A DNA stretch of 13,648 bases, from positions 1-13,648 of the forward strand of contig CAIQSY010000014.1 of assembly GCA_903874585.1 (NCBI GenBank), in the 5' to 3' direction. Positions within the stretch are counted from its first letter, which is position 1; every line of letters begins with the position of its first letter. Both the position numbers and the translations under genes were made by a program. The notes under the pieces are model-generated. The model did no database searches and had not been told where the DNA came from. It saw only the letters and a program-made list of their open reading frames with translations. This document shows, one piece after another, positions 1 through 5,577 of this stretch. Origin of the DNA: an uncultured Chlorobiaceae bacterium. GTDB taxonomy: Bacteria > Bacteroidota > Chlorobiia > Chlorobiales > Chlorobiaceae.

Positions 1-71
1 CGTGTGTTTTTTACATAAGCAGGCGGATTACTCTGTATTAATGCCATAATGGTCATTGTATTTATTCAGTT

Positions 72-110
72 ATAAAAAAAACGTCCGCAATCAGCATTGA
101 CTGCGGACGT
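72..110 (-). terminator. Rho-independent terminator of the TlpA-like gene
   Basis: Arms 81-93 and 98-110 pair over 13 positions with one A/C mismatch and a 4-base loop (GCAT). The outer nine pairs (ACGTCCGCA with TGCGGACGT) are perfect and GC-rich. Read on the minus strand, the hairpin is followed at once by a run of seven T (complement of the A run at 74-80), the classic intrinsic terminator layout. It lies about 70 bases after the stop codon of the minus-strand thioredoxin-like gene. No T run follows on the plus strand, so it looks one-directional. Confidence 0.85.
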
Positions 111-181
111 GTAGGGTAAAAAATTAGTATCCAGTGCACTTACGGGAGAACAAAATCATAAAAGCTTGTGCCTTCAGGCGT

Positions 182-709
182 TTATTTTGGAGCTACCGGC
201 TTGCGAAATGCTTCAAGAATGATTTTTTCAAACACCTCTTTACTGCGAGCACCTGTAATGACTTGCGTCACTTTTCCAGACGAATTAACAACAAACGAGG
301 TTGGAATAGCACGAACTCCACCCTCAACCAGAGGATTAAACGCTCCAACCAATGTATCATCAACCAGAACAACAGGATAATTAATGTTGCTTTTTTTGAT
401 AAAGGCACGCATGGATGGCTCAGTTTCATTAACAGCAATGCCGATAAAAGTAAAACCCTTAGCGGCATATTTCGACTGAAGTGCAACCATATCAGGAATT
501 TCGCCTCTGCATGGCGGGCACCAAGAGGCAAAAAAATTGACGATATAAGCTTTTCCCGCAAGTTTATCGGTTGCAACCGGCTTACCATCAAGTGTCACCG
601 CAGTAAAACGAGGAGCCGGTGGTAACGCTAACGCCACACTTGCAGAACCAATAAAAAGAAAAGAAGAAATCAAACCTGCCTTAAAAAAACGAGTAAAATG
701 CTGTTTCAT
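182..709 (-). CDS. TlpA/ResA-type periplasmic thiol-disulfide oxidoreductase
   Basis: Encodes a 175-residue thioredoxin-fold protein. It has a basic N-terminus, a hydrophobic segment at about residues 12-28 and a likely signal peptidase site after SVALA (residue 28), so it should act in the periplasm, either free or held by an uncleaved signal anchor. The active site is WCPPC (CPPC at residues 64-67), and the cis-proline loop is seen as AIPTSF. Proteins of this family (TlpA, ResA, CcmG) usually reduce disulfides in the periplasm, often on apocytochrome c before heme attachment; that role is likely but not shown here. The ATG at 709 was chosen because it places the signal peptide at the N-terminus. 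An in-frame TTG at 784 has a GGAAG-like ribosome site just upstream and would add 25 residues that disrupt the signal peptide. No cytochrome maturation genes are adjacent. The gene is monocistronic as far as seen and ends at the hairpin at 72-110. Confidence 0.9.
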   Translation of the reverse strand: MKQHFTRFFKAGLISSFLFIGSASVALALPPAPRFTAVTLDGKPVATDKLAGKAYIVNFFASWCPPCRGEIPDMVALQSKYAAKGFTFIGIAVNETEPSMRAFIKKSNINYPVVLVDDTLVGAFNPLVEGGVRAIPTSFVVNSSGKVTQVITGARSKEVFEKIILEAFRKPVAPK

Positions 710-839
710 TCGACATAGATATTTCAATATTGCACAAACATTCCCCATAGAGCTTATGCTCTCAAATATGGGTGAATATACCAATTCTTCCTTTTTTGCA
801 GCTTTTTAAATATCGAATCAAGAGCAATATTTTATGTCT

Positions 840-867
840 TTGTGATTCTCTATCAAAAAATTATATT
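840..867 (+). promoter_or_regulatory. Candidate sigma-70 promoter for tRNA-Thr (and perhaps atpDC)
   Basis: A TTGTGA box (840-845, 4 of 6 matches to TTGACA) and a TATATT box (862-867, 5 of 6 matches to TATAAT) are separated by 16 bases. The start point would fall near 874, about 20 bases before the mature tRNA 5' end. The rest of the 710-893 gap is AT-rich and carries a nested hairpin (744-772) next to the divergent thioredoxin-like gene. The promoter is a pattern match only. Confidence 0.4.
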
Positions 868-893
868 TCAGCTTGATTTTTCGCGATGCTTAA

Positions 894-966
894 GCCACCT
901 TAGCTCAGTTGGTAGAGCAACTGTTTCGTAAATAGTAGGTCGTGGGTTCAAGTCCCTCAGGTGGCT
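894..966 (+). tRNA. tRNA-Thr, anticodon CGT
   Basis: A full cloverleaf can be folded. The acceptor stem GCCACCT (894-900) pairs with AGGTGGC (959-965). The D stem GCTC/GAGC is 903-906 with 915-918. The anticodon stem is 920-924 with 932-936 (one G-U pair), with loop TTCGTAA and anticodon CGT at 927-929, reading the threonine codon ACG. The T arm is 942-946, loop TTCAAGT, 954-958, with one T-T mismatch (943/957). The discriminator is T966, and CCA is not encoded, so it must be added after transcription. The gene lies about 126 bases before atpD on the same strand. Confidence 0.95.
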
Positions 967-1092
967 CATACGTGCAACAGTTGAAAATGCAAAAGGTTGT
1001 GCAGCTTCATTTCTTAGTCAAGAACAAGGCACAAAAAGCCTTGGTGCAAAAATGTTTGATTACACCAATAAAATCCTATCCAAACTGTCATT

Positions 1093-2481
1093 ATGCAAGA
1101 AGGTAAGATTTCCCAAATCATCGGTCCTGTAGTTGATGTCGATTTCCCTGAAGGACGACTGCCGTCAATTCTGGATGCACTCACTATTACAAGAGCTGAC
1201 GGAACAAAGCTCGTTCTTGAAACACAGCAACACCTCGGCGAGGAGCGTGTTCGTACTGTTTCCATGGAAAGCACCGACGGTCTTGTCCGAGGCATGGAAG
1301 TTAAAAATACAGGCAGACCTATTCAGGTGCCGGTAGGCGAGGAGGTTCTTGGTCGCATGTTGAACGTGGTCGGTGACCCAATTGACGGACGCGGTCCGGT
1401 CAATGAGAAAAAAACATACTCCATCCATCGCCTTGCGCCAAAATTTGACAACATCTCAACGAAAGCCGAGATGTTTGAAACAGGTATCAAGGTTATCGAT
1501 TTGCTTGAGCCTTACTCGCGCGGTGGTAAAACTGGTCTTTTCGGTGGTGCCGGTGTCGGTAAAACAGTTCTTATTATGGAACTGATTAATAATATTGCAA
1601 AACAGCAGTCTGGCTACAGCGTTTTTGCCGGCGTCGGAGAACGTACCCGTGAAGGCAACGATCTCTGGCACGAAATGATGGAATCAGGCGTTATCGACAA
1701 AACAGCACTTGTTTTCGGTCAGATGAACGAGCCTCCTGGCGCTCGCCAGAGAGTCGCTCTTACCGGTCTCAGTATTGCTGAGTATTTCCGTGATGAGGAA
1801 AACCGCGATGTGCTGCTCTTTATTGACAATATTTTCCGCTTTACTCAGGCAGGTTCTGAGGTATCAGCTCTTCTTGGTCGTATGCCAAGTGCTGTAGGGT
1901 ATCAGCCAACACTCGCAACCGAAATGGGTGAACTTCAGGACAGAATTGTATCAACAAAGAACGGTTCAGTCACCTCAGTACAGGCCATCTACGTGCCTGC
2001 TGATGATCTTACTGACCCTGCTCCAGCAACAGCGTTTGCTCACCTTGATGCCACCACAGTGCTTTCACGCCAGATCGCTGAGCTTGGTATTTATCCTGCT
2101 GTTGATCCGCTTGACTCAACATCACGTATTCTTGATCCAAACATTGTTGGTGACGACCATTACGACACTGCTCAGGCTCTAAAACAGCTTTTACAGCGTT
2201 ATAAAGATTTGCAGGATATCATTGCAATTCTTGGTATGGACGAATTGAGCGATGAGGACAAGCTTGTTGTGTCCAGAGCTAGAAAAGCACAGCGCTTCTT
2301 GTCGCAGCCATTCTTTGTTGCAGAAGCCTTTACAGGTCTTGCTGGTAAGTATGTTAAACTTGAGGATACAATTAAAGGCTTCAAGGAGATTATCGCTGGA
2401 CGTCATGATAATCTGCCAGAAAACGCCTTCTACTTGGTGGGAACCATTGAGGAAGCCATTGAGAAAGCAAAAACTCTCTAA
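1093..2481 (+). CDS. atpD: F1Fo ATP synthase subunit beta
   Basis: Encodes the 462-residue catalytic beta subunit of the F1 head, which makes ATP from ADP and phosphate as the gamma shaft turns. The Walker A loop GGAGVGKT is at residues 151-158. The catalytic glutamate of the GERTREGND motif is E183, and the Walker B stretch DVLLFIDNIF begins at D239. The usual DELSEED lever appears as DELSDED, a conservative variant. Length and full-length similarity are typical of the family. The ATG at 1093 gives the expected N-terminus (an IIGPVVDVDF strand follows at once), although no clear Shine-Dalgarno sequence precedes it. It is followed 15 bases later by atpC, and the two must be cotranscribed. No alpha, gamma, delta or Fo genes are nearby; a separate beta-epsilon operon is known in green sulfur bacteria. 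A short inverted repeat (CAAGGC 1025-1030, GCCTTG 1038-1043) sits in the leader without a T run. Confidence 0.98.
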   Translation: MQEGKISQIIGPVVDVDFPEGRLPSILDALTITRADGTKLVLETQQHLGEERVRTVSMESTDGLVRGMEVKNTGRPIQVPVGEEVLGRMLNVVGDPIDGRGPVNEKKTYSIHRLAPKFDNISTKAEMFETGIKVIDLLEPYSRGGKTGLFGGAGVGKTVLIMELINNIAKQQSGYSVFAGVGERTREGNDLWHEMMESGVIDKTALVFGQMNEPPGARQRVALTGLSIAEYFRDEENRDVLLFIDNIFRFTQAGSEVSALLGRMPSAVGYQPTLATEMGELQDRIVSTKNGSVTSVQAIYVPADDLTDPAPATAFAHLDATTVLSRQIAELGIYPAVDPLDSTSRILDPNIVGDDHYDTAQALKQLLQRYKDLQDIIAILGMDELSDEDKLVVSRARKAQRFLSQPFFVAEAFTGLAGKYVKLEDTIKGFKEIIAGRHDNLPENAFYLVGTIEEAIEKAKTL

Positions 2482-2496
2482 ACCGACGCATTAATC

Positions 2497-2763
2497 ATGG
2501 CTAATTCCGATAAAGGTCTCCAGATAGAGATTGTCACTCCCCAGAAGCTCTATTTTTCTGGGGAAGTTCTCAGTGTAACCGCTCCTGGTGATGGTGGTCA
2601 ATTTCAAGTCATGAAAAACCACGCTCCCCTGCTTTCATCACTGATAGCTGGAAAAGTTAAGCTTGCGTTAGCTGATCGTACAGTACAAACGTTTTCTATT
2701 ACGGACGGTTTTTTAGAAGTCAGCAGCAACAAGGCAATATTGTTGACTGAAAGTATTTCCTGA
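2497..2763 (+). CDS. atpC: F1Fo ATP synthase subunit epsilon, short form
   Basis: Encodes an 88-residue epsilon subunit, which sits on the rotor at the foot of gamma and couples F1 to the c-ring. The sequence covers only the N-terminal beta-sandwich domain: the early IEIVTPQKLYFSGEV strand, the PGDGGQFQVMKNHAPLLSSL core motif, and the ITDGFLEVSSN strand. Epsilon subunits of E. coli type run to about 139 residues and end in two helices that can extend and inhibit ATP hydrolysis. Those helices are absent, because the reading frame stops right after the sandwich. Short epsilon subunits are known in Chlorobium, so this is probably natural rather than a truncation. The stop is followed by the terminator at 2804-2839, which closes the atpDC unit. 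Confidence 0.96.
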   Translation: MANSDKGLQIEIVTPQKLYFSGEVLSVTAPGDGGQFQVMKNHAPLLSSLIAGKVKLALADRTVQTFSITDGFLEVSSNKAILLTESIS

Positions 2764-2803
2764 TTCCTGACGTTTCTTGCGTTCATTGCAATACAATGTT
2801 ACA

Positions 2804-2839
2804 AACCATCAGAATCTTGAACGGTTCTGATGGTTTTTT
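2804..2839 (+). terminator. Rho-independent terminator of atpDC
   Basis: AACCATCAGAA (2804-2814) pairs perfectly with TTCTGATGGTT (2825-2835) around a 10-base loop. The 3' arm runs into six consecutive T (2834-2839). It lies 41 bases after the atpC stop and ends only 9 bases before the start codon of the LD-carboxypeptidase gene, which raises the question of how that gene is transcribed. Confidence 0.85.
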
Positions 2840-2848
2840 GTTTGTTAT

Positions 2849-3802
2849 ATGAAAATTCTTACACCAAAAGCATTGCGCAAAGGAGATGTAATCGGGCTGA
2901 TCTCCCCCTCATCACATTGCGCCTCTCCTGAAAAAATTGATCAGGCTGTAACCTATCTTGAAAAAAATGGTTACAGAGTCAAACCATCACGCCATCTCAA
3001 CTGTATTGATACCAATCCTCTCATTGCCGACACCCAGAAGCTGCATGACTTACATGAAATGTTTGCCGATACAACCGTCAAAGCAATTATCTGCCTGAGA
3101 GGTGGGGCTGGTGCAACACGATTATTGAAAAAAATTAACTACGATCTTATTGCTGCCAATCCAAAAATTATGGTTGGCTACTCCGATGTAACAGCGCTCT
3201 CGCTCGCTCTTTTTGCAAAAATCGGACTGATCAGCTTTTCTGGTCCAATGGTCGCAACAGAGCTTTACCAGCCAACCCCATATACTGAAGAGCATTTTTG
3301 GGGAATGCTCACCTCACCATCATACGCACTGTCGTTAAACAACCACCCCGAACATCCTATAACCTGCGTTAATGCTGGATTGGCTGAAGGCAGACTTATT
3401 GGCGGAAATCTTTCGGTACTCTCTGCCTTGATTGGCACGCCATACTTGCCTGCATTGCACAATGCGCTCCTTTTTCTCGAAGAGATCAATGAACCAGCAT
3501 ACCGTGTTGATCGAATGCTCTCACAGTTGGATAATGCTGATTTACTTGCGCCATGCAAGGGAGTGCTGCTTGGGCAGTTCAGTAACGCAAAAGAGATAAC
3601 ACCTGAAGAGGAGCAACGGCTCCACGCCATCTTCACGCATTACAGCGAGCACGCTCATCGCAGTATTCCCATTATGCGAGGACTCTCATGTGGTCATATC
3701 AAAAACTTTATGACTCTGCCCATTGGCGGTTATTGCAAGATGCGGATTTCAAAAACAAACGACTTTACCTTTGGCGCTATCGAACCAGTCATTGCAGTGT
3801 AA
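2849..3802 (+). CDS. Muramoyltetrapeptide LD-carboxypeptidase, peptidase family S66
   Basis: Encodes a 317-residue LdcA-like serine peptidase, which removes the terminal D-alanine from murein tetrapeptides during cell-wall recycling. The N-terminus (PKALRKGDVIGLISPSS) matches the S66 start well and supports the ATG at 2849. The nucleophile is S112 in the motif GYSDVTAL, preceded by a glycine-rich ICLRGGAGATRLL stretch typical of the family. The acidic member lies in LEEINE (residues 210-215), and the catalytic histidine is H283 in SCGHIKN. No signal peptide is visible, in keeping with the cytosolic enzyme. Some S66 members instead cleave microcin C-like peptides, so the exact substrate is not certain. 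There is no Shine-Dalgarno sequence, and the start codon sits 9 bases behind the atpDC terminator. clpS follows after only 19 bases, suggesting cotranscription. Confidence 0.93.
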   Translation: MKILTPKALRKGDVIGLISPSSHCASPEKIDQAVTYLEKNGYRVKPSRHLNCIDTNPLIADTQKLHDLHEMFADTTVKAIICLRGGAGATRLLKKINYDLIAANPKIMVGYSDVTALSLALFAKIGLISFSGPMVATELYQPTPYTEEHFWGMLTSPSYALSLNNHPEHPITCVNAGLAEGRLIGGNLSVLSALIGTPYLPALHNALLFLEEINEPAYRVDRMLSQLDNADLLAPCKGVLLGQFSNAKEITPEEEQRLHAIFTHYSEHAHRSIPIMRGLSCGHIKNFMTLPIGGYCKMRISKTNDFTFGAIEPVIAV

Positions 3803-3821
3803 ATAACGGCTTCGACCATCC

Positions 3822-4103
3822 ATGCAAAAAATTGAAACACAAAAAAACGAACAGCCAGAGAATACTGATGTGCTTGATGCGTATAGAGTTATCCTCTTTA
3901 ATGATGATAACCATACGTTTGATGAAGTGATTACTCAGTTGGTTAAAGCCATTCACTGCTGCCGCCATGATGCCGAAAAACACGCATGGCAAGTGCATAC
4001 CCGTGGTCGCAGTATTGTTTACACCGGCTCGATGCAGCTCTGCCTCAAAGTCAGCGCTATTCTTGAAGAGATTGCTCTGAAAACAGAGATACAAACCACG
4101 TAA
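3822..4103 (+). CDS. clpS: ATP-dependent Clp protease adaptor ClpS
   Basis: Encodes a 93-residue adaptor that binds proteins with N-degron residues (Leu, Phe, Trp, Tyr in studied species) and hands them to the ClpA- or ClpC-type unfoldase for degradation. About 20 flexible polar residues are followed by the core domain. The core starts with YRVILFNDDNHTFDEV, which carries the NDD motif that grips the alpha-amino group of the degron. It continues with an amphipathic helix and a VHTRGRSIVYTG segment containing the expected pocket histidine. The family size is about 90-110 residues, so the gene is complete. The sequence is of the diverged Bacteroidetes/Chlorobi flavour rather than the E. coli one. 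No Clp ATPase gene is in the window. The start is 19 bases after the LD-carboxypeptidase stop, and no convincing terminator is seen directly after its own stop. Confidence 0.88.
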   Translation: MQKIETQKNEQPENTDVLDAYRVILFNDDNHTFDEVITQLVKAIHCCRHDAEKHAWQVHTRGRSIVYTGSMQLCLKVSAILEEIALKTEIQTT

Positions 4104-4225
4104 ACTTGATTTGACAACCACGAACACCATCCACCAACCATCACGGATGTAATGGAAAAAAATCGTACAACAATGAAAGTGCTGCGGGTAATGGCACGGT
4201 TATTATCACAAACGAAACAACCTAC

Positions 4226-4360
4226 TGTCGAGTCATGCGTGAAAAGTCGTATAGGTTTATTTCTCTAATTTCCTATAAAGTATTTTACTGAATATAGATA
4301 ACAGGTTACCACCAGTCTTAATAACCATAATTCAACGGCCTCTTTAAGCATGACTCGACA
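4226..4360. mobile_element. Probable MITE-like element with 13-bp terminal inverted repeats
   Basis: The ends TGTCGAGTCATGC (4226-4238) and GCATGACTCGACA (4348-4360) are perfect inverted copies 13 bases long, enclosing 109 bases with no credible gene. Directly outside both ends stands CTAC (4222-4225 and 4361-4364), a direct repeat that fits a 4-bp target duplication. The 5'-TG...CA-3' termini match those of IS3- and IS481-type elements, but no family is claimed. An alternative reading is a TA duplication with 14-bp ends that mismatch at the outermost base. Inside are two further short dyads: TATAGG 4250-4255 with CCTATA 4272-4277, and GGTTA 4304-4308 with TAACC 4322-4326. No transposase is present, so it would depend on one elsewhere. 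It could instead be a structured regulatory RNA. It lies between clpS and the sigma factor gene, in the 4104-4482 gap that otherwise holds only the dyad at 4422-4451. Confidence 0.6.
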
Positions 4361-4391
4361 CTACTCTCGTCACGCACCCATACAAAAGATA

Positions 4392-4417
4392 AACAGCGTT
4401 AACTTGAAAACCGTTAT
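4392..4417 (+). promoter_or_regulatory. Weak candidate ECF-type promoter before the sigma factor gene
   Basis: An AAC core (4392-4394) and a CGTTAT core (4412-4417) are separated by 17 bases, roughly the layout of ECF promoters (AAC near -35, CGT near -10). ECF sigma genes often activate themselves, which makes the site worth noting. The predicted start point would fall at or just before the dyad at 4422. The match is short and could be chance. Confidence 0.22.
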
Positions 4418-4421
4418 ATTA

Positions 4422-4451
4422 ATCGTGAATGACATGGTTATCATTCACGAT
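4422..4451. promoter_or_regulatory. Perfect 11-bp dyad upstream of the sigma factor gene
   Basis: ATCGTGAATGA (4422-4432) and TCATTCACGAT (4441-4451) are perfect inverted copies around 8 bases (CATGGTTA). There is no T run on either side, so it is unlikely to be a terminator. It lies 46 bases before the chosen sigma start codon and could be an operator for a dimeric regulator or a hairpin at the 5' end of the sigma mRNA. It is separate from the terminal repeats of the 4226-4360 element. Confidence 0.5.
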
Positions 4452-4497
4452 GAGCAGCTTGTAACGACGACAGCAAGAATCGTTGAAACTTTATACG

Positions 4498-5136
4498 ATG
4501 AAGAATATGAATAACGATAAGCAAAACAGTAAGATACCAGCAGAACAATCGACCAGCTCATTATCAGTAATAGAGTATCAAAAACAGCTTGAGTTTCAGA
4601 AAGAGGCTGTGGTTCACCTTAATGCGCTGTATAATTACGCACTCCACCTCACCATGAATACGGATGATGCCGAAGATTTGGTACAGGAAACCTATCTCAA
4701 AGCATATCGTTTTTTTAATTCTTTTGAACGGGGAACAAACTGCAAGGCATGGTTGTTTAAAATTTTAAAGAATAACTACATCAATATTTTTCGTAAAAAC
4801 TCAAAAGAGCCAGGCAAAGTCGACTACGATCTTATCAAAGATTTTTATCACTCAATTAAAGATAGCTCCATTGATACCACTGAAGCAGATAGCGACTATT
4901 TCCACTCTTTACTGCACGAAGAGGTTTATCAGGCGCTACACTCATTACCAGAGGAATTCAGGGAGGTTATAGAATTGTGTGACATTGAAGGCTTTACGTA
5001 CGAGGAGATTGCCAATATGGTCGAGAGCCCGATAGGCACCATACGATCAAGGTTGTTTCGAGGGAGAAAAATGCTTCGCGAACAGCTTGAAACATACGCA
5101 TCACAACGCGGTTTTCATGGTGGCACTGATCGATAA
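4498..5136 (+). CDS. ECF RNA polymerase sigma factor, SigR/RpoE-like
   Basis: Encodes a 212-residue group 4 sigma factor. Region 2 spans about residues 36-100 with the DAEDLVQETYLKAY core (57-70) and the NCKAWLFKILKNNYIN segment that contacts and melts the -10 element. A linker follows, and region 4 spans about 141-200 with the helix-turn-helix TYEEIANMVESPIGTIRSRLFRGR... (from 167). The wording of region 2 and the acidic linker resemble the SigR/SigH group that answers thiol or oxidative stress. This agrees with the gene 30 bases downstream, a zinc-binding anti-sigma factor. The ATG at 4498 was chosen; a TTG at 4483 and an ATG at 4507 are also in frame, and none has a Shine-Dalgarno sequence, so the N-terminus is uncertain by a few residues. 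Upstream lie a perfect dyad (4422-4451) and the MITE-like element. Confidence 0.92.
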   Translation: MKNMNNDKQNSKIPAEQSTSSLSVIEYQKQLEFQKEAVVHLNALYNYALHLTMNTDDAEDLVQETYLKAYRFFNSFERGTNCKAWLFKILKNNYINIFRKNSKEPGKVDYDLIKDFYHSIKDSSIDTTEADSDYFHSLLHEEVYQALHSLPEEFREVIELCDIEGFTYEEIANMVESPIGTIRSRLFRGRKMLREQLETYASQRGFHGGTDR

Positions 5137-5166
5137 ACCACATTACTTATAACGATTTACATTATT

Positions 5167-5409
5167 ATGAACTGCCAACAAGCTTATCAGCTTATCAGTG
5201 CCGCTGTTGACGGCGAACTTTCCTGCCATGAAAAAGAAAAATTTTTCCAGCATCTTGCAGAGTGCACAACATGCACGGAAGAGTTTAACGATGCCATGAA
5301 AACAAAACTGATTATCAAAGAACGAATCATCAGGTTTACAGCACCACAAACCCTGATTAATTCAATTATGCACTTAACCCACCATTGCGCACAAGAGAGT
5401 AATTTATAA
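5167..5409 (+). CDS. Zinc-finger anti-sigma factor (ZAS family)
   Basis: Encodes an 80-residue protein with the anti-sigma zinc-finger pattern: C3, then H29-x3-C33-x2-C36, the H-x3-C-x2-C motif of RsrA/ChrR-type ZAS domains. There is no membrane segment, so it should hold its sigma factor in the cytoplasm. In RsrA, oxidation of the zinc cysteines drops zinc and frees the sigma factor. The same switch is plausible here but is inference. A further cysteine (C20) stands near the zinc site. The gene sits 30 bases behind the sigma factor gene on the same strand, as cognate pairs do. The residues after about 45 form a short helical tail with no recognised sensor domain. No terminator is obvious after it; the 5410-5577 gap is AT-rich. 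Confidence 0.88.
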   Translation: MNCQQAYQLISAAVDGELSCHEKEKFFQHLAECTTCTEEFNDAMKTKLIIKERIIRFTAPQTLINSIMHLTHHCAQESNL

Positions 5410-5566
5410 AGTTAACAATTGCTTATGACTTTGTATATTACTCTAATAAGTCAAAAGGAAAACTCAATAAATATTCAATATATTGCACGATCTTTTACAG
5501 AAAAACCAACAATAAATAAGCAAGAAATCACCATATATGAGACGTTTTGTTGAATAGTAACACGAT

Positions 5567-5572
5567 TATAAT
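5567..5572 (+). promoter_or_regulatory. Consensus -10 box directly before the ArsR-family gene
   Basis: A perfect TATAAT (5567-5572) stands 5 bases before the ATG at 5578, which would put the transcript start at or next to the start codon. A TTGTTG box at 5547-5552 is 14 bases upstream, shorter than ideal spacing. No Shine-Dalgarno sequence precedes the ATG, which agrees with a leaderless message. Chance occurrence in AT-rich DNA is quite possible. Confidence 0.3.
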
Positions 5573-5577
5573 TGACT

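Noticed and set aside
1..56. Possible start of a minus-strand gene running off the left edge (ATG at 56, open to base 1)
   Set aside because: Only 18 codons are visible, with no ribosome site or recognisable sequence; a plus-strand frame ending at 49 is equally possible.
170..179. GCCTTCAGGC palindrome after the thioredoxin-like gene as a terminator
   Set aside because: Only a 4-bp stem with a 2-base loop and no T run; the real terminator is at 72-110.
134..625. 163-codon plus-strand open frame opposite the thioredoxin-like gene
   Set aside because: Antisense shadow: the minus strand carries a clear WCPPC thioredoxin with signal peptide and terminator.
3265..3636. 123-codon minus-strand open frame inside the LD-carboxypeptidase gene
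   Set aside because: Antisense shadow of a gene whose catalytic Ser, Glu and His motifs all lie on the plus strand.
4111..4116. Consensus TTGACA just after clpS
   Set aside because: No -10 box is found at 15-19 bases downstream.
4152..4268. 38-codon open frame starting ATG in the clpS-sigma gap
   Set aside because: It runs into the terminal repeat of the MITE-like element, has no ribosome site of note and no recognisable product.
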